Shown here: in pieces, positions 9,859 through 20,947 of the stretch
How positions within the stretch are numbered: position 1 is the first letter of the stretch
Layout: each line of letters opens with the position of its first letter
NCBI RefSeq assembly: GCF_900103525.1
Contig: NZ_FNHN01000002.1
Span: forward strand, 310,001-374,000
Reading direction: 5' to 3'
DNA length: 64,000 nt
Source: Bacillus sp. OK048
Lineage (GTDB): Bacteria > Bacillota > Bacilli > Bacillales > Cytobacillaceae
Program-made: the position numbers and the translations under genes
Notes under the pieces: generated by a model
Seen by the model: the letters and a program-made list of their open reading frames with translations, nothing else
Database searches by the model: none
What the model was told of the DNA's origin: nothing

Positions 9859-11412
9859 ATGTCAAAGTTTTTAAAAGGGACTTTTATCCTGTTGATTGCA
9901 GGATTAATTACAAGGGTACTTGGATTTATTAACAGAATTGTCATAGCTCGAAGTATTGGTGAAGAAGGGGTTGGCCTCTATATGATGGCTTTTCCCACTT
10001 TTATTCTGGTTGTGACCTTAACTCAAATGGGGCTTCCTGTTGCGATCTCAAAAAATATCGCCGAGGCAGAGGCCAGAGGAAATCATCAAGAAATTAAAAA
10101 AATTCTTGTTGTATCACTTGCCATTACCATTTCGCTATCGGTTATATTTACACCTGCATTACTATTATTGGCTCCAATCTTGTCAACCACGCTCTTTACC
10201 GATCCAAGAACGTATTATCCATTAATAGCAATAGCTCCAGTCGTACCTGTAATCGCTGTTTCATCTGTTTTGCGCGGCTATTTTCAAGGCAGGCAAAATA
10301 TGCGCCCTTCTGCGGTATCACAGATCTTGGAGCAGCTAGTAAGGATAACCTTAATAGCCGTGATGACGAGTGCGTTTCTTCCTTATGGAATAGAATATGC
10401 TGCAGCTGCAGCAATGGTTGCTTCCATAATTGGTGAAGTTGTTTCCCTAGTTTATTTAATGACTGCCTTTAAATTAAAGAAAAGATTTAAACTTCGTAAG
10501 AATTTCTTTCAATTTGTTCATTCTGGTAAGAAAACATTTAAAGAATTATTGGAGATCGCCTTACCCACAATGGGCAGCAGAATGATTGGCTCGGTCGCTT
10601 GGTTCTTTGAACCAATTGTTGTGGCCAACAGTTTAGCGATCGCAGGGGTTGCCGCGGTATCCGCTACGAAACAATATGGTTTATTAACCGGGTTCGCCAT
10701 GCCATTACTATTGCTTCCGTCATTTGTTACGTATTCATTAGCAACTTCTCTCGTCCCAGCTATTAGTGAAGCTAACTCACAAAATAACCATCAGTTAATT
10801 GAACATCGTTTGCAGCAGGCTTTACGATTCGCCTTTTTAACAGGAGGATTATCAGTTATTGTCCTCTATGTTCTAGCCGATCCGCTTATGCAGCTCATGT
10901 ATGGCTCGACAAAAGGATCCTACTTTATTCAAATTATGGCGCCATTCTTTTTGTTTTATTATTATCAAGGTCCATTGCAGGCAGTTTTACAGGCATTAAA
11001 TTTAGCAAGAGCGGCTATGATCAATAGTTTAATTGGTGCCATCGTTAAAACAGCTGTCATATTCCTGCTTGCTTCACAGCCTACCTTTGGGATCATAGGT
11101 GTTGCATTAGGGATAATTGTTGGCTTTGTCTTGGTAACCGTGCTTCATTTTGCGACAGTCCTAAAGAAAATTGCCTTTAGCCTTCATGTACGTGACTACC
11201 TGAAAGGATCTATCATCATGGCTTTTTCTGCCTGGATAGGGTATTGGTTATATCATCATATTCTTTTAGGAGAACACTTAGCCATCAGAGTTGCTTCTTC
11301 TGCAAGTGGTATGTCACTCATCTACATCTGTTTGTTAATCATCGTTGGCTTAATAAAAAAAGATGAGTTAAAAAGAATCCCTATCATCCGCAATTTAATC
11401 CCTATCCGATAG
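9859..11412 (+). CDS. spoVB: stage V sporulation protein B, MATE/MOP-type flippase
   Basis: Integral membrane protein of the MOP flippase superfamily, needed for spore cortex formation; related proteins flip lipid-linked precursors. The frame is open further upstream, but the ATG at 9859 is preferred because GAGAAGGTGGG precedes it and the protein then starts MSKFLKGTFILLIAGLITR, as in SpoVB. The 517-aa protein has about 14 hydrophobic segments; conserved features include RVLGFINRIVIAR and SVLRGYFQGRQNM. It lies opposite comN and converges on the yrbG-like gene. Confidence 0.93.
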   Translation: MSKFLKGTFILLIAGLITRVLGFINRIVIARSIGEEGVGLYMMAFPTFILVVTLTQMGLPVAISKNIAEAEARGNHQEIKKILVVSLAITISLSVIFTPALLLLAPILSTTLFTDPRTYYPLIAIAPVVPVIAVSSVLRGYFQGRQNMRPSAVSQILEQLVRITLIAVMTSAFLPYGIEYAAAAAMVASIIGEVVSLVYLMTAFKLKKRFKLRKNFFQFVHSGKKTFKELLEIALPTMGSRMIGSVAWFFEPIVVANSLAIAGVAAVSATKQYGLLTGFAMPLLLLPSFVTYSLATSLVPAISEANSQNNHQLIEHRLQQALRFAFLTGGLSVIVLYVLADPLMQLMYGSTKGSYFIQIMAPFFLFYYYQGPLQAVLQALNLARAAMINSLIGAIVKTAVIFLLASQPTFGIIGVALGIIVGFVLVTVLHFATVLKKIAFSLHVRDYLKGSIIMAFSAWIGYWLYHHILLGEHLAIRVASSASGMSLIYICLLIIVGLIKKDELKRIPIIRNLIPIR

Positions 11413-11417
11413 ACTGC

Positions 11418-11452
11418 AAGAAGACAGGCAAACAACAGCGTGTCTTCTTTAA
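11418..11452. terminator. hairpin between spoVB and yrbG-like gene
   Basis: AAGAAGACA (11418-11426) pairs with TGTCTTCTT (11441-11449) around a 14-base loop, followed on the plus strand by a short T-containing tail. It overlaps the stop codon of the opposing gene and probably ends spoVB transcription. Confidence 0.5.
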
Positions 11453-12111
11453 TCTTCGTCAATAATGTCTACAAAGAACTTTTCATTTTCATAGCTGCAA
11501 AATGAGATTTTCCGAACATCACGATAACCCATTTTTTTCAATTCCTGACGGAGCCATAGATTGGTTTTATTGATCCGTTTTAAATTTTCTTCCTCAATCG
11601 AGCCATCGATAATTAACGGGATCGTAATATCCCCTTCCTTTGGCTGTCCGTCACTGTTACTCAATTTTTCAATCACAGATAAACTTCCAGACGATTCCAG
11701 AATCGCAAACTCAACATCGGCAATGCTTCTTATATCTTTTTCCCTTAATTGCGTTAGTAAATCATCAAAGTTATAACGTTGTTTTCTCATTGCTCCTTCA
11801 TCTATTTTTCCACGGTTGATAATGATCGTTGGTTTCCCATCAACAAGATCCCGAAACCGTTTACTCTTTAAGGAAATCGTTGCTAAGAGTATTTGTATGA
11901 GCATTAATAAAACCATCGGAATAATAGTTTCCATGAGTGGTCTTTTGGGATTATCGATTGAGACGATCGCCATCTCACCGATCATGACAAAGACGACAAG
12001 GTCAAGAATACTTAATTCTCCTATTTCGCGTTTTCCCATTAATCGAAAAATGAAGAGGATCAGTACATAAAAAAATAATGTTCGAAAAATAATCGTTAAG
12101 TAATGTTCCAC
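11449..12111 (-). CDS. DUF421/YetF-family membrane protein (YrbG-like)
   Basis: A 220-aa protein with three N-terminal TM segments followed by a two-part cytosolic DUF421 domain containing RFRDLVDGKPTIIINRGKI and LREKDIRSIADVEFAILESSG, family hallmarks. YetF-family proteins are membrane proteins of poorly known function, several linked to spores. The start is taken as GTG at 12111 because AGGGGCGG lies seven bases upstream; the longer open frame to 12168 has no good ribosome site. Its place beside spoVB and the yrzE-like gene matches B. subtilis yrbG. Confidence 0.85.
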   Translation of the reverse strand: MEHYLTIIFRTLFFYVLILFIFRLMGKREIGELSILDLVVFVMIGEMAIVSIDNPKRPLMETIIPMVLLMLIQILLATISLKSKRFRDLVDGKPTIIINRGKIDEGAMRKQRYNFDDLLTQLREKDIRSIADVEFAILESSGSLSVIEKLSNSDGQPKEGDITIPLIIDGSIEEENLKRINKTNLWLRQELKKMGYRDVRKISFCSYENEKFFVDIIDED

Positions 12112-12274
12112 TACGGTCCGCCCCTTTTTTGCACTCAATACTATTGTTAGCTTTTTCGGTCTAAACATTTAAGGAATAATATTCCAGAAAAATAAAAAGT
12201 TTTTATTCTACTTTTTCAAATCCAGAATATGCTTGTACTAGGTAAGTATCTGTTTATCTTAGGGACACAACTCT

Positions 12275-12694
12275 ATGATAAGGCAACTGAAGGAGGAGAG
12301 TACGATCGAATCAAAAAGCTTTGGTACAGCTATTTTGTACGGGTTAATTTTTATCTTCTTATTCGCGATTGTCAGCAGCACCATTTTTTCATTAATTCTT
12401 AAGTTTACATCCGTTCGGGAACACTCACTTCAATATGTTATAACGGCAATATCGTTTATTGGGCTATTTGGAGGAGGTTTTTTATCTGGCGGTAAGCGCA
12501 AACAAAAGGGCTGGCTAATAGGAGGATTAACAGGCTTAATTTATAGCTTTATTGTCATGTTATCGCAGTATCTAGGCTATGACCGCCTATTTGACGCCGA
12601 ACAGTTCATCTATCACGCATGCTATACCTTAATTGCGATGATGGGTGGTATATTAGGGGTAAATATAGCAACAAATAATTCAAGGATTGTATAG
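12275..12694 (+). CDS. TIGR04086-family membrane protein (YrzE-like)
   Basis: Small integral membrane protein (up to 139 aa) with four hydrophobic segments and the GLFGGGFLSGGKRKQKGWLIGGLTGLIYS core of the TIGR04086 family; function unknown. The start is odd. The only ATG (12275) has no Shine-Dalgarno, while a strong AGGAGG at 12291-12296 lies inside the frame, eight bases before an in-frame ATC at 12305. The homologous part of the protein begins about there. It converges on yajC, and the pair is separated by a terminator. Confidence 0.85.
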   Translation: MIRQLKEESTIESKSFGTAILYGLIFIFLFAIVSSTIFSLILKFTSVREHSLQYVITAISFIGLFGGGFLSGGKRKQKGWLIGGLTGLIYSFIVMLSQYLGYDRLFDAEQFIYHACYTLIAMMGGILGVNIATNNSRIV

Positions 12695-12695
12695 A

Positions 12696-12728
12696 AAAAG
12701 GAAGCCAGTTTAAAACTGGCTTCCCTCT
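12696..12728 (-). terminator. yajC terminator
   Basis: An 11-bp perfect stem, GGAAGCCAGTT (12700-12710) with AACTGGCTTCC (12714-12724). On the minus strand it is followed by T5, so it ends the queA-tgt-yajC transcript; the plus-strand tail is weaker. Confidence 0.85.
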
Positions 12729-12730
12729 TA

Positions 12731-13030
12731 TTATTTGTCTAATGAAACTTCTGCAGTTGTAGAAGTTTTTGCAGATTCAGTTACTTCACGAATTGCATTT
12801 CGGTCAAAAGTAAGACGGCTGCCGTCTCCACATTTAATCACAGCTTTATTTTCATCAATTGAATCGACAAAGCCATGTAAACCGCCAATCGTGACAACTT
12901 TATCACCTTTTTTTAATTCGTTTTGCATTTGTTGTACAGCTTTTGTACGTTTTTGTTGCGGACGAATTAGTAGGAAATAGAATAATACAAACATTAATAT
13001 TAATGGAATGATTGAACCTAGTCCTTGCAT
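12731..13030 (-). CDS. yajC: preprotein translocase subunit YajC
   Basis: Single-pass membrane partner of SecDF in the holo-translocon. The 99-aa protein starts MQGLGSIIPLILMFVLFYF, then RPQQKR and the soluble part with LKKGDKVVTIGGLHG. The ATG at 13030 has a perfect AAAGGAGG upstream, so the longer open frame to 13126 is rejected. It lies 28 bases after tgt, as last gene of the ruvAB-queA-tgt-yajC run, a conserved order. Confidence 0.96.
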   Translation of the reverse strand: MQGLGSIIPLILMFVLFYFLLIRPQQKRTKAVQQMQNELKKGDKVVTIGGLHGFVDSIDENKAVIKCGDGSRLTFDRNAIREVTESAKTSTTAEVSLDK

Positions 13031-13058
13031 GTTGTTCCCTCCTTTCAAAAAGTATCTA

Positions 13059-15253
<2,195 letters not shown>

Positions 15254-15278
15254 AAAAAACATCCCTACTTATTAAAAA

Positions 15279-16280
15279 TTACTGTTTTGGTGGCTCCATG
15301 CCAAAATGGCGATAGACTAATTCTGTTACTATTCTTCCTCGAGGTGTTCGTTGTAAAAAGCCAATTTGCAGTAAATACGGTTCATAAACATCTTCAATCG
15401 TTACAGACTCTTCTCCAATAGACGCAGCAATGGTGTCTAAACCAACAGGACCTCCTCGGAATCTTTCAATAATTCCTTTTAGTAGCTTATGGTCAATGTG
15501 GTCAAGTCCTAGTTTGTCTACCTGAAGGAGCTCTAAAGACTCTCTTGCCAGGGCTAAGTCAATTTCGCCATTGCCCTTTACTTGTGCAAAGTCTCGAACC
15601 CTGCGAAGTAAGCGGTTGGCAATTCGAGGGGTTCCCCGTGCCCTTCTAGCAATCTCTCCCGCAGACTGATCGTCGATTTTCGTTTCAAATAAATCTGCTG
15701 TTCTTAAGACAATATTTTTTAATTGGTCTTCTTTATAATACTCGAGTCTGCTCAAAACTCCAAATCGGTCCCGAAGTGGTGCCGATAACGAGCCAGCCCT
15801 GGTGGTAGCACCTACTAAGGTAAATGGTGGCAGATCAAGTCTTACGGAACGGGCACTTGGACCTTTGCCAATGACGATATCAAGACAAAAATCCTCCATG
15901 GCTGGATAAAGAACCTCTTCAATCTGTCTTGGCAGCCGGTGGATTTCATCAATAAATAACACATCCCCGGGCTCAAGTGCCGTTAGAATCGCAGCTAAAT
16001 CACCGGGTCTCTCGATAGCAGGCCCGGAGGTTGTCCGAATGTTTACACCCATTTCATTGGCAATAATAACCGCAAGGGTCGTCTTTCCTAGTCCGGGAGG
16101 TCCGTATAAAAGGACATGGTCTAACGTTTCCTTGCGGAGTCTTGCAGCCTCAATGAAAATCTCAAGACTTTTTTTTACTTGGTCCTGACCAATATATTGT
16201 TTTAAAGTTTGCGGCCTGAGGCTTTGCTCTAAGGAGATTTCGTTCTGGTCTGCTTCACTAGAAATAATTCTCTCATCCAT
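15279..16280 (-). CDS. ruvB: Holliday junction branch-migration ATPase RuvB
   Basis: AAA+ motor that drives branch migration of Holliday junctions with RuvA. The 333-aa protein has [11 protein letters not shown], Walker [10 protein letters not shown] near 61, Walker B FIDEIHRL near 111, sensor motif [18 protein letters not shown] and the C-terminal winged helix ending TPRGRIVT. The ATG has AAGGTG seven bases upstream. It follows ruvA by 11 bases in one operon. Confidence 0.98.
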   Translation of the reverse strand: MDERIISSEADQNEISLEQSLRPQTLKQYIGQDQVKKSLEIFIEAARLRKETLDHVLLYGPPGLGKTTLAVIIANEMGVNIRTTSGPAIERPGDLAAILTALEPGDVLFIDEIHRLPRQIEEVLYPAMEDFCLDIVIGKGPSARSVRLDLPPFTLVGATTRAGSLSAPLRDRFGVLSRLEYYKEDQLKNIVLRTADLFETKIDDQSAGEIARRARGTPRIANRLLRRVRDFAQVKGNGEIDLALARESLELLQVDKLGLDHIDHKLLKGIIERFRGGPVGLDTIAASIGEESVTIEDVYEPYLLQIGFLQRTPRGRIVTELVYRHFGMEPPKQ

Positions 16281-16291
16281 GAATAATCACC

Positions 16292-16900
16292 TTATTTTAA
16301 AAGCCGCTGCAGGGCTTTTTTAATATACTGGTCAGTTGACAATTGTTCTTTTCGTAACTCTGGGGAAATCTTTTTCACTTCTTTGTCAGAATAGCCAAGT
16401 GCTTTCAAAGCAAGTAATGCCTCTTCAAAAGCGATATTAGTTGACTGTGCGGCTGGTAATGTATCTGCATTAAATAAATTCGGGAAATAATCAGGGACGA
16501 CATCCTGTAATTTCCCTTTTAAATCCAGGATCATTTGTCTTGCTGTTTTTTTGCCGACCCCTGGGAATTTTACTAAGAAGCTTTCATCCTCATTTTCAAT
16601 TGCTGAAACAACCTGTTGTACTTCACCAGAAGCCAAAATCGCTAGTGCTCCTTTAGGTCCGATTCCAGATACATTCAGCAGTTTCATGAACAGCTTTTTT
16701 TCTTCTCTTGATTCGAAACCGTACAACGCCATCAAATCTTCACGTACATAATGATATGTATAGACCGTAACATTCGTTTTCATTTTACTAGAATAAATAA
16801 ACGGATTTGGCGTTGAAATTTGATAGCCAATCTCATTATTCTCAATTACAATATACTCCGGACCAACAAACTCAACGGTTCCTTTAATAAATTCGTACAA
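16292..16900 (-). CDS. ruvA: Holliday junction DNA-binding protein RuvA
   Basis: Tetrameric junction-binding subunit that targets RuvB. The 202-aa protein has the N-terminal OB fold ([20 protein letters not shown]), two helix-hairpin-helix motifs ([16 protein letters not shown] and [14 protein letters not shown]) and the C-terminal RuvB-binding UBA-like domain with [14 protein letters not shown]. The start is TTG at 16900, with GGGAG nine bases upstream. It is the first gene of ruvA-ruvB-queA-tgt-yajC. Confidence 0.97.
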   Translation of the reverse strand: MYEFIKGTVEFVGPEYIVIENNEIGYQISTPNPFIYSSKMKTNVTVYTYHYVREDLMALYGFESREEKKLFMKLLNVSGIGPKGALAILASGEVQQVVSAIENEDESFLVKFPGVGKKTARQMILDLKGKLQDVVPDYFPNLFNADTLPAAQSTNIAFEEALLALKALGYSDKEVKKISPELRKEQLSTDQYIKKALQRLLK

Positions 16901-17007
16901 TCGCTTTCTCTCCCTCGGTGTTCCATGTACTCCATTCTACCATATTAACTTAGAGGATTAGTAAAAGTTAGTTGTGAAGGGAAAGAATAAAAATTTTCAG
17001 TATTTTT

Positions 17008-17646
17008 TCACTCCACTAATTGGTTCTTTACTGCGTAAAGTGCTGCCTGGGTGCGGTCTGCCAGTTCGAGCTTTGACAAGAGGTTGGAGACATGCGTCTT
17101 CACGGTTTTTTCACTAATAAACAGTGCCGACGCTATTTCCTTATTACTTTTACCTTTCGCAATTTCTTTGAGAACATCCAATTCTCTTTTTGTTAACTCA
17201 GAAAGTAAATTTCTATCTTCTTTTTTGTTAGATAAATTAGCAAGCAAATGGGAGGTGGCTTTTGGATGAAGCTGATTTTCGCCAGCCATGATTTTTTTAA
17301 TACACTTAATTAACTCATCAGGCTCGATGTCTTTCAATTGATAACCGGATGCACCTGCTTCTAACGCTGGGATGACATGATCTTGGTCAGAAAAACTAGT
17401 CAACATCATAATTTTGATTTCCGGCAGTTCACTTTTTATGATTTTTGTCGCCTGAATTCCATCCATTTCTGGCATAACAAGATCCATGAGAATAAGGTCA
17501 GGTTTCAATTTACGTGCTTGGTCAACTGCTTCTTTCCCATTTCCAGCTTCTCCAATAATTTCAATCTCACGTTGTGTTTTTAGAAAAAATGCCAGCCCTC
17601 TTCTTACCACATGATGATCATCTGCTATCATAATCCGAATTCTCAT
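17008..17646 (-). CDS. NarL/FixJ-type response regulator
   Basis: DNA-binding response regulator of 212 aa. The receiver domain has acidic residues D9/D10, the phospho-acceptor D55 in LILMDLVMPEMDG, the T/S switch in MMLTSFSD and a conserved Lys in YQLKDIEPDE. A LuxR-type HTH follows near 145-208 (LTKRELDVLKEIAKGKSNKEIA). It is encoded 11 bases after the sensor kinase gene, so they form a cognate pair. Its target genes are not evident; in B. subtilis this position, between ruvA and bofC, is not occupied by a two-component pair. Confidence 0.93.
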   Translation of the reverse strand: MRIRIMIADDHHVVRRGLAFFLKTQREIEIIGEAGNGKEAVDQARKLKPDLILMDLVMPEMDGIQATKIIKSELPEIKIMMLTSFSDQDHVIPALEAGASGYQLKDIEPDELIKCIKKIMAGENQLHPKATSHLLANLSNKKEDRNLLSELTKRELDVLKEIAKGKSNKEIASALFISEKTVKTHVSNLLSKLELADRTQAALYAVKNQLVE

Positions 17647-17657
17647 TGTTTCTCCCC

Positions 17658-18767
17658 CTAAATTGGAATCTTTATCTGAATCTTCGTCCCTTTACCTGGC
17701 TCACTCTTTAATAAGAACGTCCCATTCAAGCTTTGAGTTCGTACTTTCATGTTTTTCAATCCAAATGATGGCAGTTCGAGATTCTCATCATAATTGAAGC
17801 CACAACCCTGATCTAGAATCGTCATCTTCACAAAATCACTGTTTCTATTTAAAACTAACGAAACATGGGTGGTCTGTGAATGCTTTTTGCAATTTCCCAA
17901 CGCTTCCTGCCCAATACGCCACAGTGCTTCCTCTACTTTTTCAGGAAAGCTTGAGATCCCAGTTAATTTTACCTCTATAGTTAAACCTAGCATTTCAGCA
18001 TAGCCGCTTAATGCACTAATAATTCCATTTTCCAGTCCCTGGGGTTTTAGTTGCCAAATCAGCGCTCTCATTTCACCAAGCGCTTCCTGAGCAAGATCCT
18101 GGATATAGGAAAAGGTTTGTTTCACCTCTACCACATCTGTCATTTCCCTGCCAGCTCTAGCTGTGAGGCTTAGTGAAAAGAGTAATTGATTAACGGAATC
18201 ATGCAAATCTCTAGCAAGTCGATTGCGCTCGGAAATAAGGGCTGTTTCTTGTTCACTTTCGGTTAATTTTATTCTTTTTAGGGCTGTGCCAATTTGAAAG
18301 GCTACCGCCTCAAGCAGGGCAAGTTCATCTTTTTGAAAATGTGTTTTATAAGGGGAGCCGACGTTTAATATTCCAAATCTCTCGTTCCCAGCCCTTAGCG
18401 GGACAGTAGCATGATGGGTCAGACCGGCTGTATCACCTGCATTTTCAAGGATAACATTCTCAATTCGCTGGCATTCTATGATGTTTACAGCCTTGTTTAA
18501 TCGCCCGTTGTTGTAACGGTTTACACACCAGCAATCTCCATTGCACATTCTCTGGTTATGGTTGGAGGCCAATGCTTCAGGCAGGGCTGCTTTCGCTGCC
18601 AGCTGATGGCCACCATTTTCGTCTATTAAAAAAATCCAACCTGTTTGAAGTCCGGTTATACTTAAGAGTTTTTTTAAAACCTCGGCTAGAATGGTCTTTG
18701 AATCTGTCCCCTCATTCAATAACTCGGCAATTTCTTTTAAAATAGCAATCTCTTCATTTCTGGACAT
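17658..18767 (-). CDS. GAF-domain sensor histidine kinase (HisKA_3 type)
   Basis: Cytosolic sensor kinase of 369 aa without TM segments. An N-terminal GAF domain (about 10-165) is followed by a HisKA_3 dimerisation helix with the phospho-acceptor H189 (ARDLHDSVNQ) and an HATPase_c domain (EEALWRIGQEALGNCKKH, LDQGCGF, GLKNMKVR). The ATG at 18767 is used because GGGAGAGG lies five bases upstream. The GAF domain carries four cysteines, C75, C79, C81 and C99, in a C-x3-C-x-C-x17-C pattern that could bind a metal or an iron-sulfur cluster; that is inference. It pairs with the downstream response regulator. Confidence 0.9.
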   Translation of the reverse strand: MSRNEEIAILKEIAELLNEGTDSKTILAEVLKKLLSITGLQTGWIFLIDENGGHQLAAKAALPEALASNHNQRMCNGDCWCVNRYNNGRLNKAVNIIECQRIENVILENAGDTAGLTHHATVPLRAGNERFGILNVGSPYKTHFQKDELALLEAVAFQIGTALKRIKLTESEQETALISERNRLARDLHDSVNQLLFSLSLTARAGREMTDVVEVKQTFSYIQDLAQEALGEMRALIWQLKPQGLENGIISALSGYAEMLGLTIEVKLTGISSFPEKVEEALWRIGQEALGNCKKHSQTTHVSLVLNRNSDFVKMTILDQGCGFNYDENLELPSFGLKNMKVRTQSLNGTFLLKSEPGKGTKIQIKIPI

Positions 18768-18844
18768 GTAAACCTCTCCCAATCCAAGTATCTATTGACT
18801 AAATCATATTCGTATCACAATCTTGATGGCAAGTTTGAATCAGG

Positions 18845-18876
18845 GAAAAAAGCTGACGATGTTACTTGTCAGCTTT
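18845..18876 (-). terminator. terminator of the SDR/QueA-like operon
   Basis: AAGCTGAC (18850-18857) pairs with GTCAGCTT (18868-18875); on the minus strand the stem is followed by T6. It lies just after the QueA-like stop. Confidence 0.9.
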
Positions 18877-18881
18877 CCCCT

Positions 18882-19913
18882 TTATAAAATTAAATTCATA
18901 TCCCCAAACTCATGCCATAAGTAACGCTGTTCAATTGCTTCCTCATATGCATTCCATAATATATCCTGTGGTACGAAAGCAGTAAGCATATCCAAATGGC
19001 TTGCTTTTGGTTCGTGGAAGCCGGTAATAATGCCATCGACCATTTTAAGTGGAAAACTTTTATTAATATAAAGATTCGTCACACCATCTAATATGCCCGT
19101 TACTCCTGCACTCTCTAAGGCTCTAACCACCGTTGTCCCCACTGCAATGACTCTTCCTCCAGAAGCCTTAGTCCTATGAATCTTTTCTATGGTTTTTTCA
19201 GAAAGATGATATTCCTCGTAATTATCACTTGGTGATGTTTCCAGCTCATCATCAAGGAGATAGCTTAGCCCAGTATGAAGCTGAATAAAATCGAGTTCTA
19301 TGCCCTTCTTTTGAAGGCTGAACAGAAGTTCCCAGCTGAACGCTCTTCCTGCTGAAGGCATTTCAACAGAACCAGGTTGGCTGGCAAACACAGTTTGATA
19401 GTAATCAAGACTCCAGTTGTGATTGATATATTCATAACGAATTGGTTCCCCAAGAGCATAAATATTATTAAATAGGTCGGTTCCCTTTTTCGAAAATAGG
19501 ATAGTTTTTAGTGGTGTGCCAGCTTTCATATCAATGACTACGGCCGTAAGTTCTGTTGAAATTTGCAAGATGTCACCCAATTTAACTTCCTCGGTCACGA
19601 CCAACACATCCCAAGTCTCCTCATTTCGACGCCTTGCCAGCCGAATTTCAACTTCTTGGTGGATTCTTTTTGATTCTCTAATCAAATCAGCTTTTAGTAT
19701 GGCAGGCACAGTTCGGCTGTTATTCATAACAACCAAGTCTCCAGGGTTCAGATAATCCGTTAGGTGAAAGAAATGGTCATGGAAGACATGACCCGTTTTT
19801 TTGTCTAAAACCATCATTTTTACATGATCTCTTCTAATCCCCCGTCTTTCTGGTGGCTGTGAAGCATTTAATTCATCTGGTAAATAGAAATCAAATGCAG
19901 TGGCAGTCATCAT
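18882..19913 (-). CDS. QueA-family paralogue (S-adenosylmethionine:tRNA ribosyltransferase-isomerase-like)
   Basis: A second COG0809-type protein (343 aa) in the same window as true queA. It keeps the family frame: FDFYLPDELNASQPPE, DLVVMNNSRTVPAIL, FASQPGSVEMPSAGRAFS, GTTVVRALES and ITGFHEPKASHLDML. It differs at positions that are near-invariant in QueA: NNSRTVPA replaces NDTKVLPA, and EMPSAGRAFSWELL replaces [14 protein letters not shown]. The substrate may therefore differ. Its ATG overlaps the upstream dehydrogenase stop (ATGATG), so the two are translated together. No pathway can be named; a tailoring reaction that uses the SAM ribosyl group is an inference. Confidence 0.85.
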   Translation of the reverse strand: MMTATAFDFYLPDELNASQPPERRGIRRDHVKMMVLDKKTGHVFHDHFFHLTDYLNPGDLVVMNNSRTVPAILKADLIRESKRIHQEVEIRLARRRNEETWDVLVVTEEVKLGDILQISTELTAVVIDMKAGTPLKTILFSKKGTDLFNNIYALGEPIRYEYINHNWSLDYYQTVFASQPGSVEMPSAGRAFSWELLFSLQKKGIELDFIQLHTGLSYLLDDELETSPSDNYEEYHLSEKTIEKIHRTKASGGRVIAVGTTVVRALESAGVTGILDGVTNLYINKSFPLKMVDGIITGFHEPKASHLDMLTAFVPQDILWNAYEEAIEQRYLWHEFGDMNLIL

Positions 19914-20635
19914 AAACCCTCCTCTGAAAACTCTTGGGCTTCGAAGCGTTGACCAGTAATTCCGTTTGACTTTTCTGAAGCTAAATATAAGAAAACGGTG
20001 ACGACATCCTCCGGTTTTGCTAATCGGTAATCACAGTCAGGAACTGCTAGTTGGTGCATATCTGTATCCATTTCCCCAGGATCGACCATGTTGACACGAA
20101 CGTTGGTTGAGCTTAATTCATCTGCCCATGTTTCGGTGAGACCCTCAACAGCAAATTTAGAAATACCATAAGCACCCCAGCCTGCATAACCAACATTCCC
20201 CGCTTCGGAGGTCACATTTATGATAGAGCCTTGGTTTCGCTGCAGCATTCCGGGGGTGACTCTTCTGGTCACTAAAAACGGCGAAATCGAATTTACTCGT
20301 AAGACTTCTGCGAAATCCTCTTCCGGATAATCGAGCAATAACGGCATTGGACTTGGTCCGAGAATCGAAGCATTATTAATGAGAATATCAATTTGACCAA
20401 ATGCCTCCTCAGTCATGGCAACAAACCGTTCTACATCTCTCGTAAGGGAAATATCGGCTGTTACCGCCAACACCTCTGCACCTAATGCCACTGCCTCTTC
20501 CTTAACTTCAAATAATCCTGTTGAGGTTCTCGAACAGATTGCCAGACGGGCACCTTCTTTTGCAAAAGCTAGTGTTAAGGCTCTTCCTAATCCTTTTGAT
20601 GCACCCGTAATCATAACTACTTTTTTATTGAACAT
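19910..20635 (-). CDS. short-chain dehydrogenase/reductase
   Basis: Classical SDR of 241 aa, expected to be an NAD(P)-dependent oxidoreductase. Visible motifs are the TGASKGLG cofactor loop near residue 9, NNAS near 88, a catalytic Ser in NVTSEAGN and YGISK with the catalytic Tyr/Lys near 156-160. AAAGGAG precedes the ATG. It is translationally coupled to the QueA paralogue, which suggests that one acts on the product of the other; the substrate is unknown. Confidence 0.9.
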   Translation of the reverse strand: MFNKKVVMITGASKGLGRALTLAFAKEGARLAICSRTSTGLFEVKEEAVALGAEVLAVTADISLTRDVERFVAMTEEAFGQIDILINNASILGPSPMPLLLDYPEEDFAEVLRVNSISPFLVTRRVTPGMLQRNQGSIINVTSEAGNVGYAGWGAYGISKFAVEGLTETWADELSSTNVRVNMVDPGEMDTDMHQLAVPDCDYRLAKPEDVVTVFLYLASEKSNGITGQRFEAQEFSEEGL

Positions 20636-20762
20636 GTCACTCGCTCCTTTAAGTGTTTATCTTGATGTCTTTAGCTTAAAGGATATTGGAAATTCCTCCC
20701 TCCGAAAAAAGCTTGAACTTTATCTACAACTTTAGGATGAGAAAAATAAGTTGGTTTGCAAT

Positions 20763-20930
20763 TCATGAAGCCCAATATTCTATCGTTCAAACAAAAATGG
20801 ACCTCATGAAGTGTTCTTGAAGCCCAAAATCCTTTCGTTCATACAAAAATGGACCTCATGAAATGTTCATGAAGCCCGAAGTCCTTTCGTTCAAACAAAA
20901 ATGGACCTCATGAAGTGTTCATGAAGCCCT
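20763..20930. repeat. 52-bp tandem repeat array (3 units plus partial)
   Basis: Three consecutive 52-bp units, with GAAGCCC anchors at 20767, 20819, 20871 and 20923, fill most of the 312-base space between the SDR gene and bofC. Units differ at only a few bases. Each carries the palindromic core TTCATGAA or a near copy, and the segment AAAAATGGACCTCATGAA. No reading frame runs through it. It could fold into repeated hairpins in the RNA from bofC, or bind a protein; nothing in the sequence decides. Confidence 0.9.
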
Positions 20931-20947
20931 AAATCTCAATACTATGG

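Noticed and set aside
20763-20930. CRISPR array
   Set aside because: The whole 52-base unit repeats; there are no unique spacers between repeats.
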